This document shows, piece after piece, positions 17,741 through 44,772 of a DNA stretch of 64,000 nt. The translations under genes were made by a program, and so were the position numbers. Source of the DNA: Streptomyces sp. NBC_01591 (GTDB taxonomy: Bacteria; Actinomycetota; Actinomycetes; Streptomycetales; Streptomycetaceae); NCBI RefSeq assembly GCF_035918155.1, contig NZ_CP109327.1:1488001-1552000 (forward strand), written 5' to 3'. The notes below the pieces were generated by a model. It had not been told where the DNA came from and searched no databases. It saw only the letters and a list, made by a program, of their open reading frames with translations. Positions within the stretch are counted from its first letter, which is position 1; every line of letters starts with the position of its first letter.

Positions 17741-19002
17741 GCGAATGCCTCCTCTGTGTGCAGATCCGCGTAGGTCACGGCCTCGCCGAGCAGGGCCACG
17801 GCCCGGTCGGCGGCTTCGGCCGCCCGTACCGAGCGGTCGGCGACGGCGATGGCGTGGCCGACGCGGCCCCGGAAGTCCTCGGCGGGGCCGACGGGTTCGC
17901 CCGGGGCGCGGTAGAGCACCGCCTCGACGGTGCCCGGTACCGTGTGGGCCCTGGCCACGGCTTCCGCGAGTGCGGCGGACGGCGCGAGGATGCCGTCCTG
18001 TTCCGCGGTGAGGAACCGGATCGAGGCACGGGCGTACCCGCCACGTTCCAGCTCGGGAGCGGTGCCGAGCGCGGCGAGCACCTGGGCGCGCACCAGGTCG
18101 ATCCCGCAGGCCCTGCGGACCAGTTCGGGGATCATGCCGCCGGCCAGCCGGGGGTTGACCTCGATGACCTCGGCGGTCCGGGGCCCGGTCAGCCGCAGTT
18201 CCACATGGGCGGCTCCCCAGCCGAGGCCGAGCGCCCGCACGGCGCGTACCGCGGACTCGCGCAGCGCGATCTCCTGTTCGCCGGGGAGCGCGGCCGGCAC
18301 GTCGTGGCCGATCTCGACGAAGACCGGCAGCGCGCCGACGTGCTTGGCGACGGTGACGACGGCGTCGGCGCCGAACACCTCGACGGAGAACTCCGGTCCT
18401 GTCAGGTACTCCTCGACCAGGATCCGGCTCGGTGCCGCGATGCCCCGTTCGTTCACGGTGGCCGCCAGCAGTGTCCCGGCGTGCTCGGCGACCTGGTCGA
18501 GGTCGGTGCAGAGCCGTACGCCCAGACTCCCCGATCCCTGGACCGGTTTGACCACGACGGGCAGTCCGATGGAGCGGGCCGCGGCGAGTGCGTCGGCGAC
18601 CTCGGAGACGACGGCGAAGTCCGGCGACCCGACGCCCGCGCCGGCGAGCACCCGGCGCTGCTCGGCCTTGTCGCGGCAGGCGCGCACGGCCTCGGCCGAC
18701 GGGCCGGGCAGCCCGAGCCGGTACGCCAGTGCGGCGGCGGTCGGTACGTAGTACTCGGAGCTGGTCAGGACGCCCGCGACGGTGGCCCCGTCCTCCAGTG
18801 CGCGGACGGCGGCCCACAGCGCGGCCTCGTCGGAGGTGTCCACGACGACGGTCCGCAGCCGGTCCTCGGCGGCGTACGGGTAGCGGTCCGGGTCCGCACA
18901 CAGCAGCACGGGCACCACGCCCAGCTCGGCCGCGCGCCGCGCGAACAGCCGTCCCGTACCGGTGGTGTTGCTCTCCACCAGGAGCAGCAGGCGCTCGGTC
19001 AT
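17737..19002 (-). CDS. ATP-grasp carboxylate-amine ligase
   Basis: A 421-residue ATP-grasp enzyme that should form an amide or peptide-like bond through an acyl-phosphate. Visible elements: VVVKPVQGSGSLGVRL (K152 and the glycine-rich loop), adenine-site ILVEEYLTGPEF (E197, E198), and metal-site EVIEVNPRLAGG (E281, N283, R285). The layout resembles amino-acid ligases of the BacD/DdaF or biotin-carboxylase-like type. It is fused into the operon by ATGA overlaps on both sides (with the cysteine-synthase-like gene and the lyase gene). Its substrate pair is unknown; aspartate or diaminobutyrate are natural candidates from context only. Confidence 0.85.
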   Translation of the reverse strand: MTERLLLLVESNTTGTGRLFARRAAELGVVPVLLCADPDRYPYAAEDRLRTVVVDTSDEAALWAAVRALEDGATVAGVLTSSEYYVPTAAALAYRLGLPGPSAEAVRACRDKAEQRRVLAGAGVGSPDFAVVSEVADALAAARSIGLPVVVKPVQGSGSLGVRLCTDLDQVAEHAGTLLAATVNERGIAAPSRILVEEYLTGPEFSVEVFGADAVVTVAKHVGALPVFVEIGHDVPAALPGEQEIALRESAVRAVRALGLGWGAAHVELRLTGPRTAEVIEVNPRLAGGMIPELVRRACGIDLVRAQVLAALGTAPELERGGYARASIRFLTAEQDGILAPSAALAEAVARAHTVPGTVEAVLYRAPGEPVGPAEDFRGRVGHAIAVADRSVRAAEAADRAVALLGEAVTYADLHTEEAFA

Positions 19003-20045
19003 GAGCCGACCACCGGCATCACCACGTCGTCGAAGCCGCGGCGGGCCCACAGCAGCCGGGACCAGGCGGCGGTGGCGTCCAGCGGGTGCTCGACGGTGAG
19101 CGGGCCGTCGACGGCGGGGGCGGGGACGATCCCCTGCTCGCGCAGCCAGCTGTCGTTGTAGACGGTGGACTGGTAACGGTAGCCCTCGTCCGGGAGCACC
19201 ATCACGACGGTGCTGTCCGGGTTCTGCTCGGCCCACCAGGACGCCACCTGGAAGGACGCGCCACTGGTCGGGCCCATGAACAGGCCGTGTGCGCGGTAGA
19301 GCTCGTGGGTCGCGTGGAAGGCCTCGGGGGCCGTCACCCAGTGGACCTCGTCGTACGCCGCGTGCTTGACGTTGCCGGGGTGGATGCTGCTGCCGAGTCC
19401 GCGCAGCGTGCGCGGGCCGTCCGGGCTGCCGAAGATGATGCTGCCCTGGGTGTCCACGCCGACCAGGTGCAGCGCCGGGCCGGTCTGCCGCAGCGCGGCG
19501 GCGAGTCCGCCGGTGGAGCCTCCCGAACCCACCGGGCCCACCAGGCAGTCCACGGCGCCGACGGTGTTGCCGATCAGGTCGGCGACGACGCTGTATGCGC
19601 CCGGGTTGTCGGGGTTGTCGTACTGGCCGGGGACGAAGGCGTCCGGGTACTGACGGCGCAGCTCGGCGACGCGGGCGAGCCGGGCGCCCTGGATGCCGCC
19701 GGCCTGGCCGGTGTGCTCGACGATCTCCACCGTCGTACCGAGCATTTCGAGCCGGGTGCGCAGGTCCCGGTCGATCGCCGAGTCGCCGACGATGGTCAGC
19801 GGGTAGCCGCGCAGGCGGCAGACCATGGCCAGGCCCAGGGCGAAGGTGCCCGAGGAGGTCTCGATGATCCGGGTGCCCGAGGAGATCAGGCCGGCGGCCT
19901 CGGCCCGGTCGAGTATGTAGCGGGCGGGCAGCAGCTTCATCAGGCTGAAGGCCGCCGCGTAGAGGTTGTCGGTCACCTTGATGATGCGTGGCAGCTCCGT
20001 CGCCTCCACGATCGAGGAGTGAGCCTTGGGCAGAGTCGTCGTCAT
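18999..20045 (-). CDS. Cysteine synthase-like PLP enzyme (beta-replacement)
   Basis: A 348-residue fold-type II PLP enzyme. By alignment with cysteine synthase, Lys37 (MKLLPARYILDRAEAAG) is the Schiff-base lysine, IETSSGTFALGLA (61-73) is the substrate-carboxylate loop, and GPVGSGGSTGGLA binds the PLP phosphate. The usual N-P-x-x-S-x-K-D-R is changed to L-M-K-L-L-P, so the substrate site is not that of normal CysK. With a threonine-kinase-like gene one base upstream, it probably replaces the phosphate of O-phosphothreonine with an amine donor. I prefer the ATG at 20045 (GGGTGA nearby); a GTG nine bases earlier is possible. Confidence 0.85.
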   Translation of the reverse strand: MTTTLPKAHSSIVEATELPRIIKVTDNLYAAAFSLMKLLPARYILDRAEAAGLISSGTRIIETSSGTFALGLAMVCRLRGYPLTIVGDSAIDRDLRTRLEMLGTTVEIVEHTGQAGGIQGARLARVAELRRQYPDAFVPGQYDNPDNPGAYSVVADLIGNTVGAVDCLVGPVGSGGSTGGLAAALRQTGPALHLVGVDTQGSIIFGSPDGPRTLRGLGSSIHPGNVKHAAYDEVHWVTAPEAFHATHELYRAHGLFMGPTSGASFQVASWWAEQNPDSTVVMVLPDEGYRYQSTVYNDSWLREQGIVPAPAVDGPLTVEHPLDATAAWSRLLWARRGFDDVVMPVVGS

Positions 20046-20046
20046 G

Positions 20047-20964
20047 TCAGTCACCCGTTGTGTAGTTCCACTGCTCGTGAATTCCGAGCTCTTGCAGGAG
20101 GTCCTGGGCCAGGCCGGTGCGCGCCTCGACCTCGGGGTCGTCCCGGTCGAAGAGAAGACCGGCGATGTCCCCGCTGTGTGCCGCCTGTACCCCGACGGCT
20201 CCGGTGGTCCGCGCGATGTCGCGGATGCAGTCGAGGTCCGGGATCGGCAGATGACGCTGGTTGATCTCCGTGCTGGCCGTGGCCACCGAGCCCAGCAGGG
20301 CCACGTCCTTCATCTGGATGGCCTCCCGGAGCATCCCCTGCAGCCGGGTGAAGAGGTCGATCTCGTCCTGCCCGTAGCGGGCCGGTGAGAGGGTCAGGGT
20401 GTCCACGCCCCGTCCGCCGCCCTCGGGGCGTGAGCCGAAGCCGAGGACCCGGAGGGCCGGCATCCGGTAGCCGAAGTCCTCGATCACCGTGCCCTCGCGC
20501 TGCGCGAAGAGGACGGTGGACTCCTCGAACATGAGGGAGTCGGACGCGGTCTCCGCGCACACCGCGATCCGGGCGACGTCCTGCGGCGGCAGCGGGCTGA
20601 CGAACGCGTCCTTCACCGCCCAGATGGCCGCGAGCACATCGCTCGTGGAGGAGCCGAAGCCCCGGCACAGCGGTACGTCACCGGTGAGGTCCAGATGACC
20701 GCCCGCCGGCTCGGCGCCCGGCGGCGTCACGGCGCGGACCGCGAGTTCGGCCGCGCGCCGTGCCTTGCCCTTCCAGTCCGGCGTGACGGTGACCTCGGCG
20801 CCGGGAGCGGGGATGAACGTCGCGCGGGTCGCGTGAATGGTGCAGGGAAGAGTGACGAGACCTCGGGTGAGCCCGCCGTCACCGGTGAACACGCCTTGCA
20901 GGATCTCGCCGTGGTGGACGGGGGCTGAAGCTACCCCGACACGCCAGCCGGAATGATCAACCAT
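20047..20964 (-). CDS. GHMP kinase, L-threonine kinase-like (PduX type)
   Basis: A 305-residue GHMP-superfamily kinase. The N-terminus has the PduX-like P-x-x-x-G-E-[IL]-x-Q-G motif (APVHHGEILQG, 14-24), and the phosphate loop is GFGSSTSDVLAA (102-113). PduX makes L-threonine O-3-phosphate from threonine and ATP. Here the product would feed the downstream PLP enzyme. The gene opens the tailoring operon, just after the terminator that closes the NRPS operon. The ribosome binding site (AAGGAA) is very close to the ATG. Homoserine kinase is the main alternative reading, but the GEILQG motif argues for threonine kinase. Confidence 0.82.
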   Translation of the reverse strand: MVDHSGWRVGVASAPVHHGEILQGVFTGDGGLTRGLVTLPCTIHATRATFIPAPGAEVTVTPDWKGKARRAAELAVRAVTPPGAEPAGGHLDLTGDVPLCRGFGSSTSDVLAAIWAVKDAFVSPLPPQDVARIAVCAETASDSLMFEESTVLFAQREGTVIEDFGYRMPALRVLGFGSRPEGGGRGVDTLTLSPARYGQDEIDLFTRLQGMLREAIQMKDVALLGSVATASTEINQRHLPIPDLDCIRDIARTTGAVGVQAAHSGDIAGLLFDRDDPEVEARTGLAQDLLQELGIHEQWNYTTGD

Positions 20965-21102
20965 TTCCTTGACTTTCTGTCGCCGGGAGCCGTGGCCTGC
21001 GGATGGCTTCACGCTATGCAGGCCGGAACCTGCCGCCCGGCGGCATGAGCGGCAGCCCGCGGGCAATTCGGCGTCCCGGGGGCAGCGGCGCAGGCACGCG
21101 AA

Positions 21103-21139
21103 GGTGCCCGGGTCCGCCGTCGTGGCGGACCCGGGCACC
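21103..21139 (-). terminator. Strong terminator after NRPS-B
   Basis: A perfect 16-base stem (GGTGCCCGGGTCCGCC at 21103-21118 with its complement at 21124-21139) and a five-base loop lie 15 bases past the NRPS-B stop. It should separate the NRPS transcript from the precursor/export operon, which would then need its own promoter in 20965-21102. Confidence 0.85.
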
Positions 21140-21153
21140 GGTGTGGTCCTGGG

Positions 21154-39605
<18,452 letters not shown>

Positions 39606-39718
39606 CTCGACACCTTCTTGGTAGCTCGGATCTCGTGGTCTCGCGGCGTGCCGGGAGACCGACGGAGCCACGGTGGATGACGTGCGGATGGTGCGAAGTG
39701 GAGCGGTGGAGCGCGGAA

Positions 39719-40987
39719 TCAGCCGGTGCGGGAGACCGTCGCGGCGTCGGCCGGCAGCAGGACGTCGTCCGCTTCCAGGGCGTTCGCGTGGTACTTGCCG
39801 ACGGAGCTGATCAGCAGCCGGAGTTCCAGGGCGATGCTCTCGACCAGCCGGACCAGGCCGGCTTCGGCGTCCTCGTCCACGGCGAGCAGTGCGGCCCGGC
39901 CGAGGCCGACGGCGCGTGCGCCGAGGGCCAGCGCCTTCGCGGCCCTGCTGCCTTCCCAGATCCGCCCGCTGGCGAGCAGGCAGTGGTCGGTGCGGCCGAT
40001 GCGGGTGAGGCACTCGCCGAGCGGGAGTCCCACCTGGCCGAGGAAGGCGGTCGGCGCCCAGGCGGTGCCGCCCTCCGCGCCGTCCACCGTGACGGAGTCC
40101 GCGCCGGCCGCCCAGGCGGTGGCCGCGGCATGGGCCACGTCGCGCCCGGGGTGCAGCTTCACCCACACCTTCACGCGGGGGAAGTTGTTCCGCATCAGCC
40201 GGATCTGCTGGCGCAGGATCTCCTCGGTGAAGGTGCCGGGGCTGCTGATCCGCAGCACCGAGTCGCTGTCGGCGCCGAACACCGGGTCCATGGCGTACTG
40301 TTCGGCGACCCTGCCGCCGGCCTCGCGGCCCAGGACGGTGAGACCTCCGAGCCCGGGCTTGGCACCCTGGCCGACCTTCAGTTCGAAGGCGAGGCGGCCG
40401 GTGGCCAGCAGCGGTTCGGACACCGGGTCGCTGTAGACCAGGTTCCACACCTCGGCGTCCGCGTCCTCGGTGGACTGCTGCACCACCACACCGCCGTGCT
40501 CGTCGTCGGCGGCGGCCGTGTAGGCGGCGATTCGCCCGAGCAGTGGGGAGGCCCCGGAGTCGGCGGCGGCGCGGAAGCCGTTGACCGGCACCACGTTCTC
40601 CCCGATGACCATCGGGATGCCGAGCCGTCCGGCCTGTCGTCCGGCTGCCTCGCCGAGGTCGTGGCTGGCGACCTGCGTCGAGCCGAACGCGGACACGTAG
40701 AGCGGCAGCCGGGAGGTGAACCCGCCGACCTGTGTGTCCAGTTCGACGTCCGTGTACAGCGGCTCGCGGGCCAGGTCGATGAGCTTCTTCAGCCGCTCCG
40801 GCATGAACACCGGGGGCACGATCCTGGCGCGTTCCAGCAGGTCGTACGGGTCCTGGCCGGCCGGGATCGCGCCCAGCAGGCTGCTGCCGTAGGACTCCAG
40901 CCCGGGGAAGGCCGCCGCCGCTCCGGCCCTGGCCCGGTGCCGCACCTGTTCCTCGGGGAAGCCCGCGGCGCTCAGTGCGGTGCTCAT
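39719..40987 (-). CDS. Glutamate synthase FMN-domain-like oxidoreductase
   Basis: A 422-residue stand-alone relative of the FMN-binding TIM barrel of glutamate synthase. Visible are [10 protein letters not shown] (normally GQGAKPGEGG), [20 protein letters not shown] followed by [15 protein letters not shown], and a final [14 protein letters not shown] phosphate site. The amidotransferase domain is absent. Only two cysteines are present, not spaced as the three that hold the 3Fe-4S cluster of true GltB. It therefore probably binds FMN alone. The ATG overlaps the upstream gene's stop (ATGA) and NRPS-A follows 113 bases later. The reaction is unknown; an amino/imino-acid redox step on the methylaspartate-derived precursor is an inference. 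Confidence 0.78.
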   Translation of the reverse strand: MSTALSAAGFPEEQVRHRARAGAAAAFPGLESYGSSLLGAIPAGQDPYDLLERARIVPPVFMPERLKKLIDLAREPLYTDVELDTQVGGFTSRLPLYVSAFGSTQVASHDLGEAAGRQAGRLGIPMVIGENVVPVNGFRAAADSGASPLLGRIAAYTAAADDEHGGVVVQQSTEDADAEVWNLVYSDPVSEPLLATGRLAFELKVGQGAKPGLGGLTVLGREAGGRVAEQYAMDPVFGADSDSVLRISSPGTFTEEILRQQIRLMRNNFPRVKVWVKLHPGRDVAHAAATAWAAGADSVTVDGAEGGTAWAPTAFLGQVGLPLGECLTRIGRTDHCLLASGRIWEGSRAAKALALGARAVGLGRAALLAVDEDAEAGLVRLVESIALELRLLISSVGKYHANALEADDVLLPADAATVSRTG

Positions 40988-42000
40988 GCCGACACCACGC
41001 CGGGGAGCTTCGGGTAGGCGCTGGCCTCCCAGGCTGCGGTGCGGCCGGTGACGTACCGGGTGAAGCGCTCCAGGCCGATGCCGAACCCGGAGCTGGCGGG
41101 GATGCCGCGGCGGGCCAGGTCGAGGTACCAGCCGTACTTCGCGGGGTTCTCGCCGGTCTCGCGCATCCGGGTGACCAGGGCCGCGTAGTCGTGCTCGCGC
41201 TCGCTGCCGCTGGCCAGTTCGCCGTAGCCCTCGGGGGCGATCAGGTCGAAGTTGCGGAGGATGCCGGGGCGGTCGGTGTCCTCCTGGTCGTAGAAGCCCC
41301 GCGAACCCTTGGGGTAGTCGACGACGAAGAACGGGCGGCTGGTCTTCGCGGAGAGGATCTCCTCGCCCTCCCAGTCGATCTCGGCGCCGGGGTCCTGCGG
41401 GTGGCCGAGCGCCACCAGGTCCGCGGTGGCCTCCCGGTGCGTGGTGCGGCCGAACGCCCCCTGGACCACCTCGCGGAAGGCGTCCCGGTCCCGGCCGAGG
41501 AGCTCCAGGTCCCCCGGCATCTCGCGGACGACCTCGTCGACGACATGCGCGACGAGCCGTTCGGCGAGCTCCATCGCGTCCTCGCGGCGGGCGTCGCGGA
41601 TCTCCACGTCGATCTGGTGGAACTCGGCGAGATGGCGGTGCGTGACGGCCGTCTCCAGCGGTTCCAGGCGCACGTTGGGCGCGATGTAGAAGATCTTGCC
41701 GAAGGCCAGCAGCGATGCCTGCTTGTAGAGGATCGCGCTGGTCATCAGCTTGTACTTGTGGCCGTAGAAGTCGACGTCCACCTGCTTGGAGCCTCGGATG
41801 CCCGGGTCGGTGACCGGTCCGATGACCGGCGGCAGCAGCTCCTGGAACCCCTGCCCGGTCAGGAAGGCGCGGGTCGCCGCGAGCATCCGGCTCTGCACCC
41901 GCAGCGTGGCACGGGTCGGCTCGGCGATCAGGTGCTGGTCGGGAGAGGACGGGAACGGGGGCGCGACGCGGCCGTGGGACTCGGCGATCGTGCTGGTCAT
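40984..42000 (-). CDS. Asparaginyl-tRNA synthetase/asparagine synthetase paralog (catalytic core only)
   Basis: A 338-residue class II aminoacyl-tRNA-synthetase core of the Asp/Asn type. Motif 2 appears in [20 protein letters not shown], followed by [10 protein letters not shown], and motif 3 in [15 protein letters not shown]. The N-terminal OB-fold that reads the tRNA anticodon is missing: the protein starts only about 30 residues before the synthetase core. Similar short archaeal proteins convert aspartate to asparagine through aspartyl-AMP. Lying directly after the glutamate mutase genes (ATGA overlap), it may activate or amidate 3-methylaspartate. Aminoacyl transfer to another carrier is an alternative. 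The substrate is inferred from context only. Confidence 0.82.
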   Translation of the reverse strand: MTSTIAESHGRVAPPFPSSPDQHLIAEPTRATLRVQSRMLAATRAFLTGQGFQELLPPVIGPVTDPGIRGSKQVDVDFYGHKYKLMTSAILYKQASLLAFGKIFYIAPNVRLEPLETAVTHRHLAEFHQIDVEIRDARREDAMELAERLVAHVVDEVVREMPGDLELLGRDRDAFREVVQGAFGRTTHREATADLVALGHPQDPGAEIDWEGEEILSAKTSRPFFVVDYPKGSRGFYDQEDTDRPGILRNFDLIAPEGYGELASGSEREHDYAALVTRMRETGENPAKYGWYLDLARRGIPASSGFGIGLERFTRYVTGRTAAWEASAYPKLPGVVSA

Positions 42001-43403
42001 GGTGCTACCTCCTGGGTGTGCTGCCGATGGGCTGCCGGGCGACGGGCCGCCGGGGGAAGCGGGTGGCGGGAAGCGGACGGGGGAAGGACGCGGTCGTGCC
42101 GGCGCTGTACGAACGACAGGGCGTCGAACAGCCCTGCGGCGGTGAGCCGTCGGCCGCGGTCGCGGACGGGCCCGAGGGGCATCGCCCCGATCTCGGACCA
42201 GGTGAGGCGGCCGGACCCGTCGATGTGACTCCGGGTGCGGCCCGCGTTGTCGGGGTGCAGGCAGTAGGGGACGTCGAGGTATCCGCGGGCGAAGGCCTTC
42301 AGCAGGGCCTGGCCCAGGTCGTCGTCGAGGTTCAGCACCGCGTCGACCAGAGCACGGGCCTCGGCGTACACGGCGTTGTCCGCCGGGTCGGTGCGCGGGA
42401 CGGGCGCGTTCCCGGGCCGGGCGCCGGTCGCCGTCCGATGCCGGGCGGCGGCCCGCGCGGCGACCCGCAGGGCCTCGACGTTCTCCGCCACGGTCGGGAT
42501 GCGGTGCGCCTCGGCCGCGGTCTTCACGATCAGCCGGGCCGCCCCGGTCTCCACGGCCAGTTCGGCCGAGCGTTCCAGGAGCTCCAGGGAGCCGTGCCGG
42601 GTCTGCGGGTAGAGGCCCATGTAGGTGTAGAGGACGATGTGCCAGTCGGCGTCCGGCAGGAACTCGCCGGCCAGCCGGTGCAGCGCGTGCATCGCGTCGC
42701 GGTCCTGGTCCGCGTTGGTCTGCTGGGCGTAGCTGAGCGAGATGCTGCGCAGCCCTGCCCGGTGGAAGAAGAGCGCCTCCAGCGCACTGATCGCGACGAG
42801 CAGTCCGGGCGGGCAGAGCTGGCCGAGCATGCAACCGCCGAAGGTCTCCAGATGCGGTTCGGCCCCGGTGCCGCGCAGTCCGGCCAGGAAGTCGCAGCTC
42901 TCCTGCCAGTTGCGTACGGAGTCCAGGAGCGGGGTGCGTCCGTAGGGCAGGCAGTAGGAGACCGGGCCGCCCTCCGTCGCGTCCAGGCCGAGCCGGGCCA
43001 GTGCGGCCACGATGCGCTGGGGGCGGGCCGATCCGTGCCGGATCTGCACCGGGAAGCCCGCGTCCCGGACACCGTCGAGAACCCAGCGCGAGGTCTGCGG
43101 GCTGTAGGAGGTGATGGGGAATCCGTTGAGCGGGACGCCGCCGTTCAGGGCGCGCGCCGCGGACGCCTCGTCGTTGACCCGGGTGTAGCTGTCGATCGTC
43201 ATGGTGCCGACGACCGCGTCGGCCGCTCCCTTGGTGGCCAGCAGGCCGGCCCGCATCAGCGCGGGGTCGGAGAAGCCCATGCGGGGCTGCACCACGAGAG
43301 TGCCCCGGGCCTGTGCCCTGGCGACGAAACGGCCGAAGGAGAGCGGTCGCCGGTGCACGGTGGAGCGGCTCCCGGGAGGTGCCTCCTGGACCGGCGCGGT
43401 CAT
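41997..43403 (-). CDS. glmE: Glutamate mutase E (catalytic) subunit
   Basis: A 468-residue catalytic subunit of adenosylcobalamin-dependent glutamate mutase, which rearranges L-glutamate to (2S,3S)-3-methylaspartate. Characteristic stretches are VVQPRMGFSDPALMRAGLLA, then TKGAADAVVGTMTIDSYTR, and LNGFPITSYSPQTSRWVLDG, RHGSARP, and FGGCMLGQLCPPGLLVAISA. The length fits the family (about 480). It overlaps glmS and the synthetase-like gene by four bases (ATGA) on both sides. Paired mutase genes supply methylaspartate in friulimicin-type lipopeptide clusters (recalled). Confidence 0.92.
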   Translation of the reverse strand: MTAPVQEAPPGSRSTVHRRPLSFGRFVARAQARGTLVVQPRMGFSDPALMRAGLLATKGAADAVVGTMTIDSYTRVNDEASAARALNGGVPLNGFPITSYSPQTSRWVLDGVRDAGFPVQIRHGSARPQRIVAALARLGLDATEGGPVSYCLPYGRTPLLDSVRNWQESCDFLAGLRGTGAEPHLETFGGCMLGQLCPPGLLVAISALEALFFHRAGLRSISLSYAQQTNADQDRDAMHALHRLAGEFLPDADWHIVLYTYMGLYPQTRHGSLELLERSAELAVETGAARLIVKTAAEAHRIPTVAENVEALRVAARAAARHRTATGARPGNAPVPRTDPADNAVYAEARALVDAVLNLDDDLGQALLKAFARGYLDVPYCLHPDNAGRTRSHIDGSGRLTWSEIGAMPLGPVRDRGRRLTAAGLFDALSFVQRRHDRVLPPSASRHPLPPAARRPAAHRQHTQEVAP

Positions 43404-43852
43404 CGTTCCACCTCCTTGGGCAGCGAGTCGACGTAGGACTCGAAAGCGGCGATGTCGACGCCGTCCTGGAAGACCGCGTCGAACCCGGCCCTCATCAGGG
43501 CGTCGGCCTCTTCCTCCCCGTCTCCGGAAACGCCGAGCTTGCCGCCGATGACCGCAGGCAGGCCGGTCAGCTCCCAGCGCGACCGAATGGCCCCGATCAG
43601 CGGCTCGGCGTCGTGGAAGCCGTGCCCGTTGACGCTGCTGACGACCAGTAGGTCGGGCTGGAACTTGCAGCAGGACTCGACGATCTCGTCCTCGGGCACA
43701 CAGGAACCCAGATTGACGACCTTGTGCCCGAGGTCCTCGAGCAGCAATTGGATGTAGATGAGATTCCAGGTGTGCGCATCGGATTGCAGTCCGGTGACAA
43801 CAACATCCAGCGGCCCGGATCGATGACGAGCCGCCCATTCCGCAGGCTTCAT
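43400..43852 (-). CDS. glmS: Glutamate mutase S (cobalamin-binding) subunit
   Basis: A 150-residue B12-binding subunit: VVTGLQSDAHTWNLIYIQLL carries the D-x-H motif whose His ligates cobalt, followed by LLVVSSVNGHG and VIGGKLGV, which line the cofactor tail. The third position of D-x-H-x-x-G is Asn here. It pairs with the E subunit to make active mutase. The start is uncertain: I chose the ATG at 43852; ATGs at 43870 and 43873 add six or seven residues and none has a strong ribosome binding site. It is the first gene of the precursor-NRPS operon. Confidence 0.92.
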   Translation of the reverse strand: MKPAEWAARHRSGPLDVVVTGLQSDAHTWNLIYIQLLLEDLGHKVVNLGSCVPEDEIVESCCKFQPDLLVVSSVNGHGFHDAEPLIGAIRSRWELTGLPAVIGGKLGVSGDGEEEADALMRAGFDAVFQDGVDIAAFESYVDSLPKEVER

Positions 43853-44113
43853 AGTTCGCTTCGTCCACATCATTGGATGACAAGGGGAGAAAGAGATCCA
43901 GGCTTGCCCGGAACTTCCTTTCGGCCACAACCGTAGATTCGCTCCGGATCCGTTTCCGGCGTCAGCGGCGGCAACTGGGCGGCAGCAGAGGAGCAGTTGA
44001 CCGACAGTCCGGTGCCGGGTGGTCGGCGGGGCATGAGACTGGCCGCACTGCACCCGCAGAATTCAGCGCCCGGCCCCGTGCACACCGCCGGCGAACGACC
44101 GAGGAGTCATGAC
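43853..44113. promoter_or_regulatory. Divergent promoter region of the main NRPS operon
   Basis: The 261-base gap between glmS (leftward) and the small gene at 44114 (rightward) is the only place for a promoter ahead of the roughly 23-kb glmS-to-NRPS-B unit. I could not pick out a convincing -10/-35 pair or operator by eye. Confidence 0.45.
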
Positions 44114-44395
44114 ATGGCAGAGACCGGCCACAACGTGCGTGCGGCGGAGGTGCTCGCGGACGTCCTGGCGGAGGTACGGGAACGGGTCGACCGGCGGGAG
44201 GCGCTCGGCGAGGCCCAGATCGCCGTGCTCGAAGCCGCGGTGAACATTGTCCGCGCAGGTCAGCCCGGGTTCGAAGTGATGCCGGTGGAGCGTTCGGAGC
44301 TGGTGCGCGAGGCGCTCGGCGCGGTGCGCGCGGCCACCGTGGCGACCGGGGTCGCGCTCACCTACGCGCATCGGACGGCCCGTGTGCCCGCCTGA
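44114..44395 (+). CDS. Small hypothetical helical protein
   Basis: A 93-residue protein starting MAETGHNVRAAEVLADVLAE, predicted to be mostly helical (VRERVDRREALGEAQIAVLE, then AAVNIVRAG). The ATG at 44114 has GAGGAG eight bases upstream, which decides it over longer starts in the same frame. There is no signal peptide or known motif. It is divergent from glmS and lies 141 bases before the MbtH-like gene, so it may be expressed with that gene. Function is unknown. Confidence 0.6.
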   Translation: MAETGHNVRAAEVLADVLAEVRERVDRREALGEAQIAVLEAAVNIVRAGQPGFEVMPVERSELVREALGAVRAATVATGVALTYAHRTARVPA

Positions 44396-44536
44396 TCCCG
44401 CGCTCCGTGGTGCCGCCGATCTGCCTGGGTTTCTGCCCGGCGAACCGGTCCGCGGCTCCTAGCATTTGATGCAGACGAAACACGCAGACACACCTGACGA
44501 CATCACGTACAACTTCGTCCAACCGAGGTGGAAATC

Positions 44537-44749
44537 ATGGCAACCAACCCGTTCGAGGACTCCCAGGGCCGCTATGTAGTGCTGGCCAACGAAGAGGGTC
44601 AGTATTCGCTGTGGCCGGCCCGGATCCAGCAGCCGGCGGGCTGGGAACTGGTGAAGGACGAGGGCAGCAAGCAGGAATGCGGCGAATTCATCGAGGCGAA
44701 CTGGACCGATATGCGGCCGCGTTCGGTGGTTGCGGCGATGGGTGGCTGA
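44537..44749 (+). CDS. MbtH-like NRPS accessory protein
   Basis: A 70-residue MbtH-family protein. It has the typical start MATNPFEDSQGRY, the N-E-E-G-Q-Y-S-L-W-P stretch, P-A-G-W, and a C-terminal WTDMRPRS. These proteins bind adenylation domains and help them fold and activate amino acids. I chose the ATG at 44537 (GAGGTGG upstream) over a GTG three codons earlier. It is the only complete MbtH gene in the window and would serve the A domains of NRPS-A/B and perhaps NRPS-C/D/E. Confidence 0.95.
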   Translation: MATNPFEDSQGRYVVLANEEGQYSLWPARIQQPAGWELVKDEGSKQECGEFIEANWTDMRPRSVVAAMGG

Positions 44750-44772
44750 ACCCATCGGCTGTCCCGTCCCGG

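Noticed and set aside
18999..20045. Housekeeping cysteine synthase
   Set aside because: The K-D-R and T-S-G-N motifs of normal CysK are altered, and the gene is coupled to a threonine-kinase-like gene and a lyase rather than to sulfur genes.
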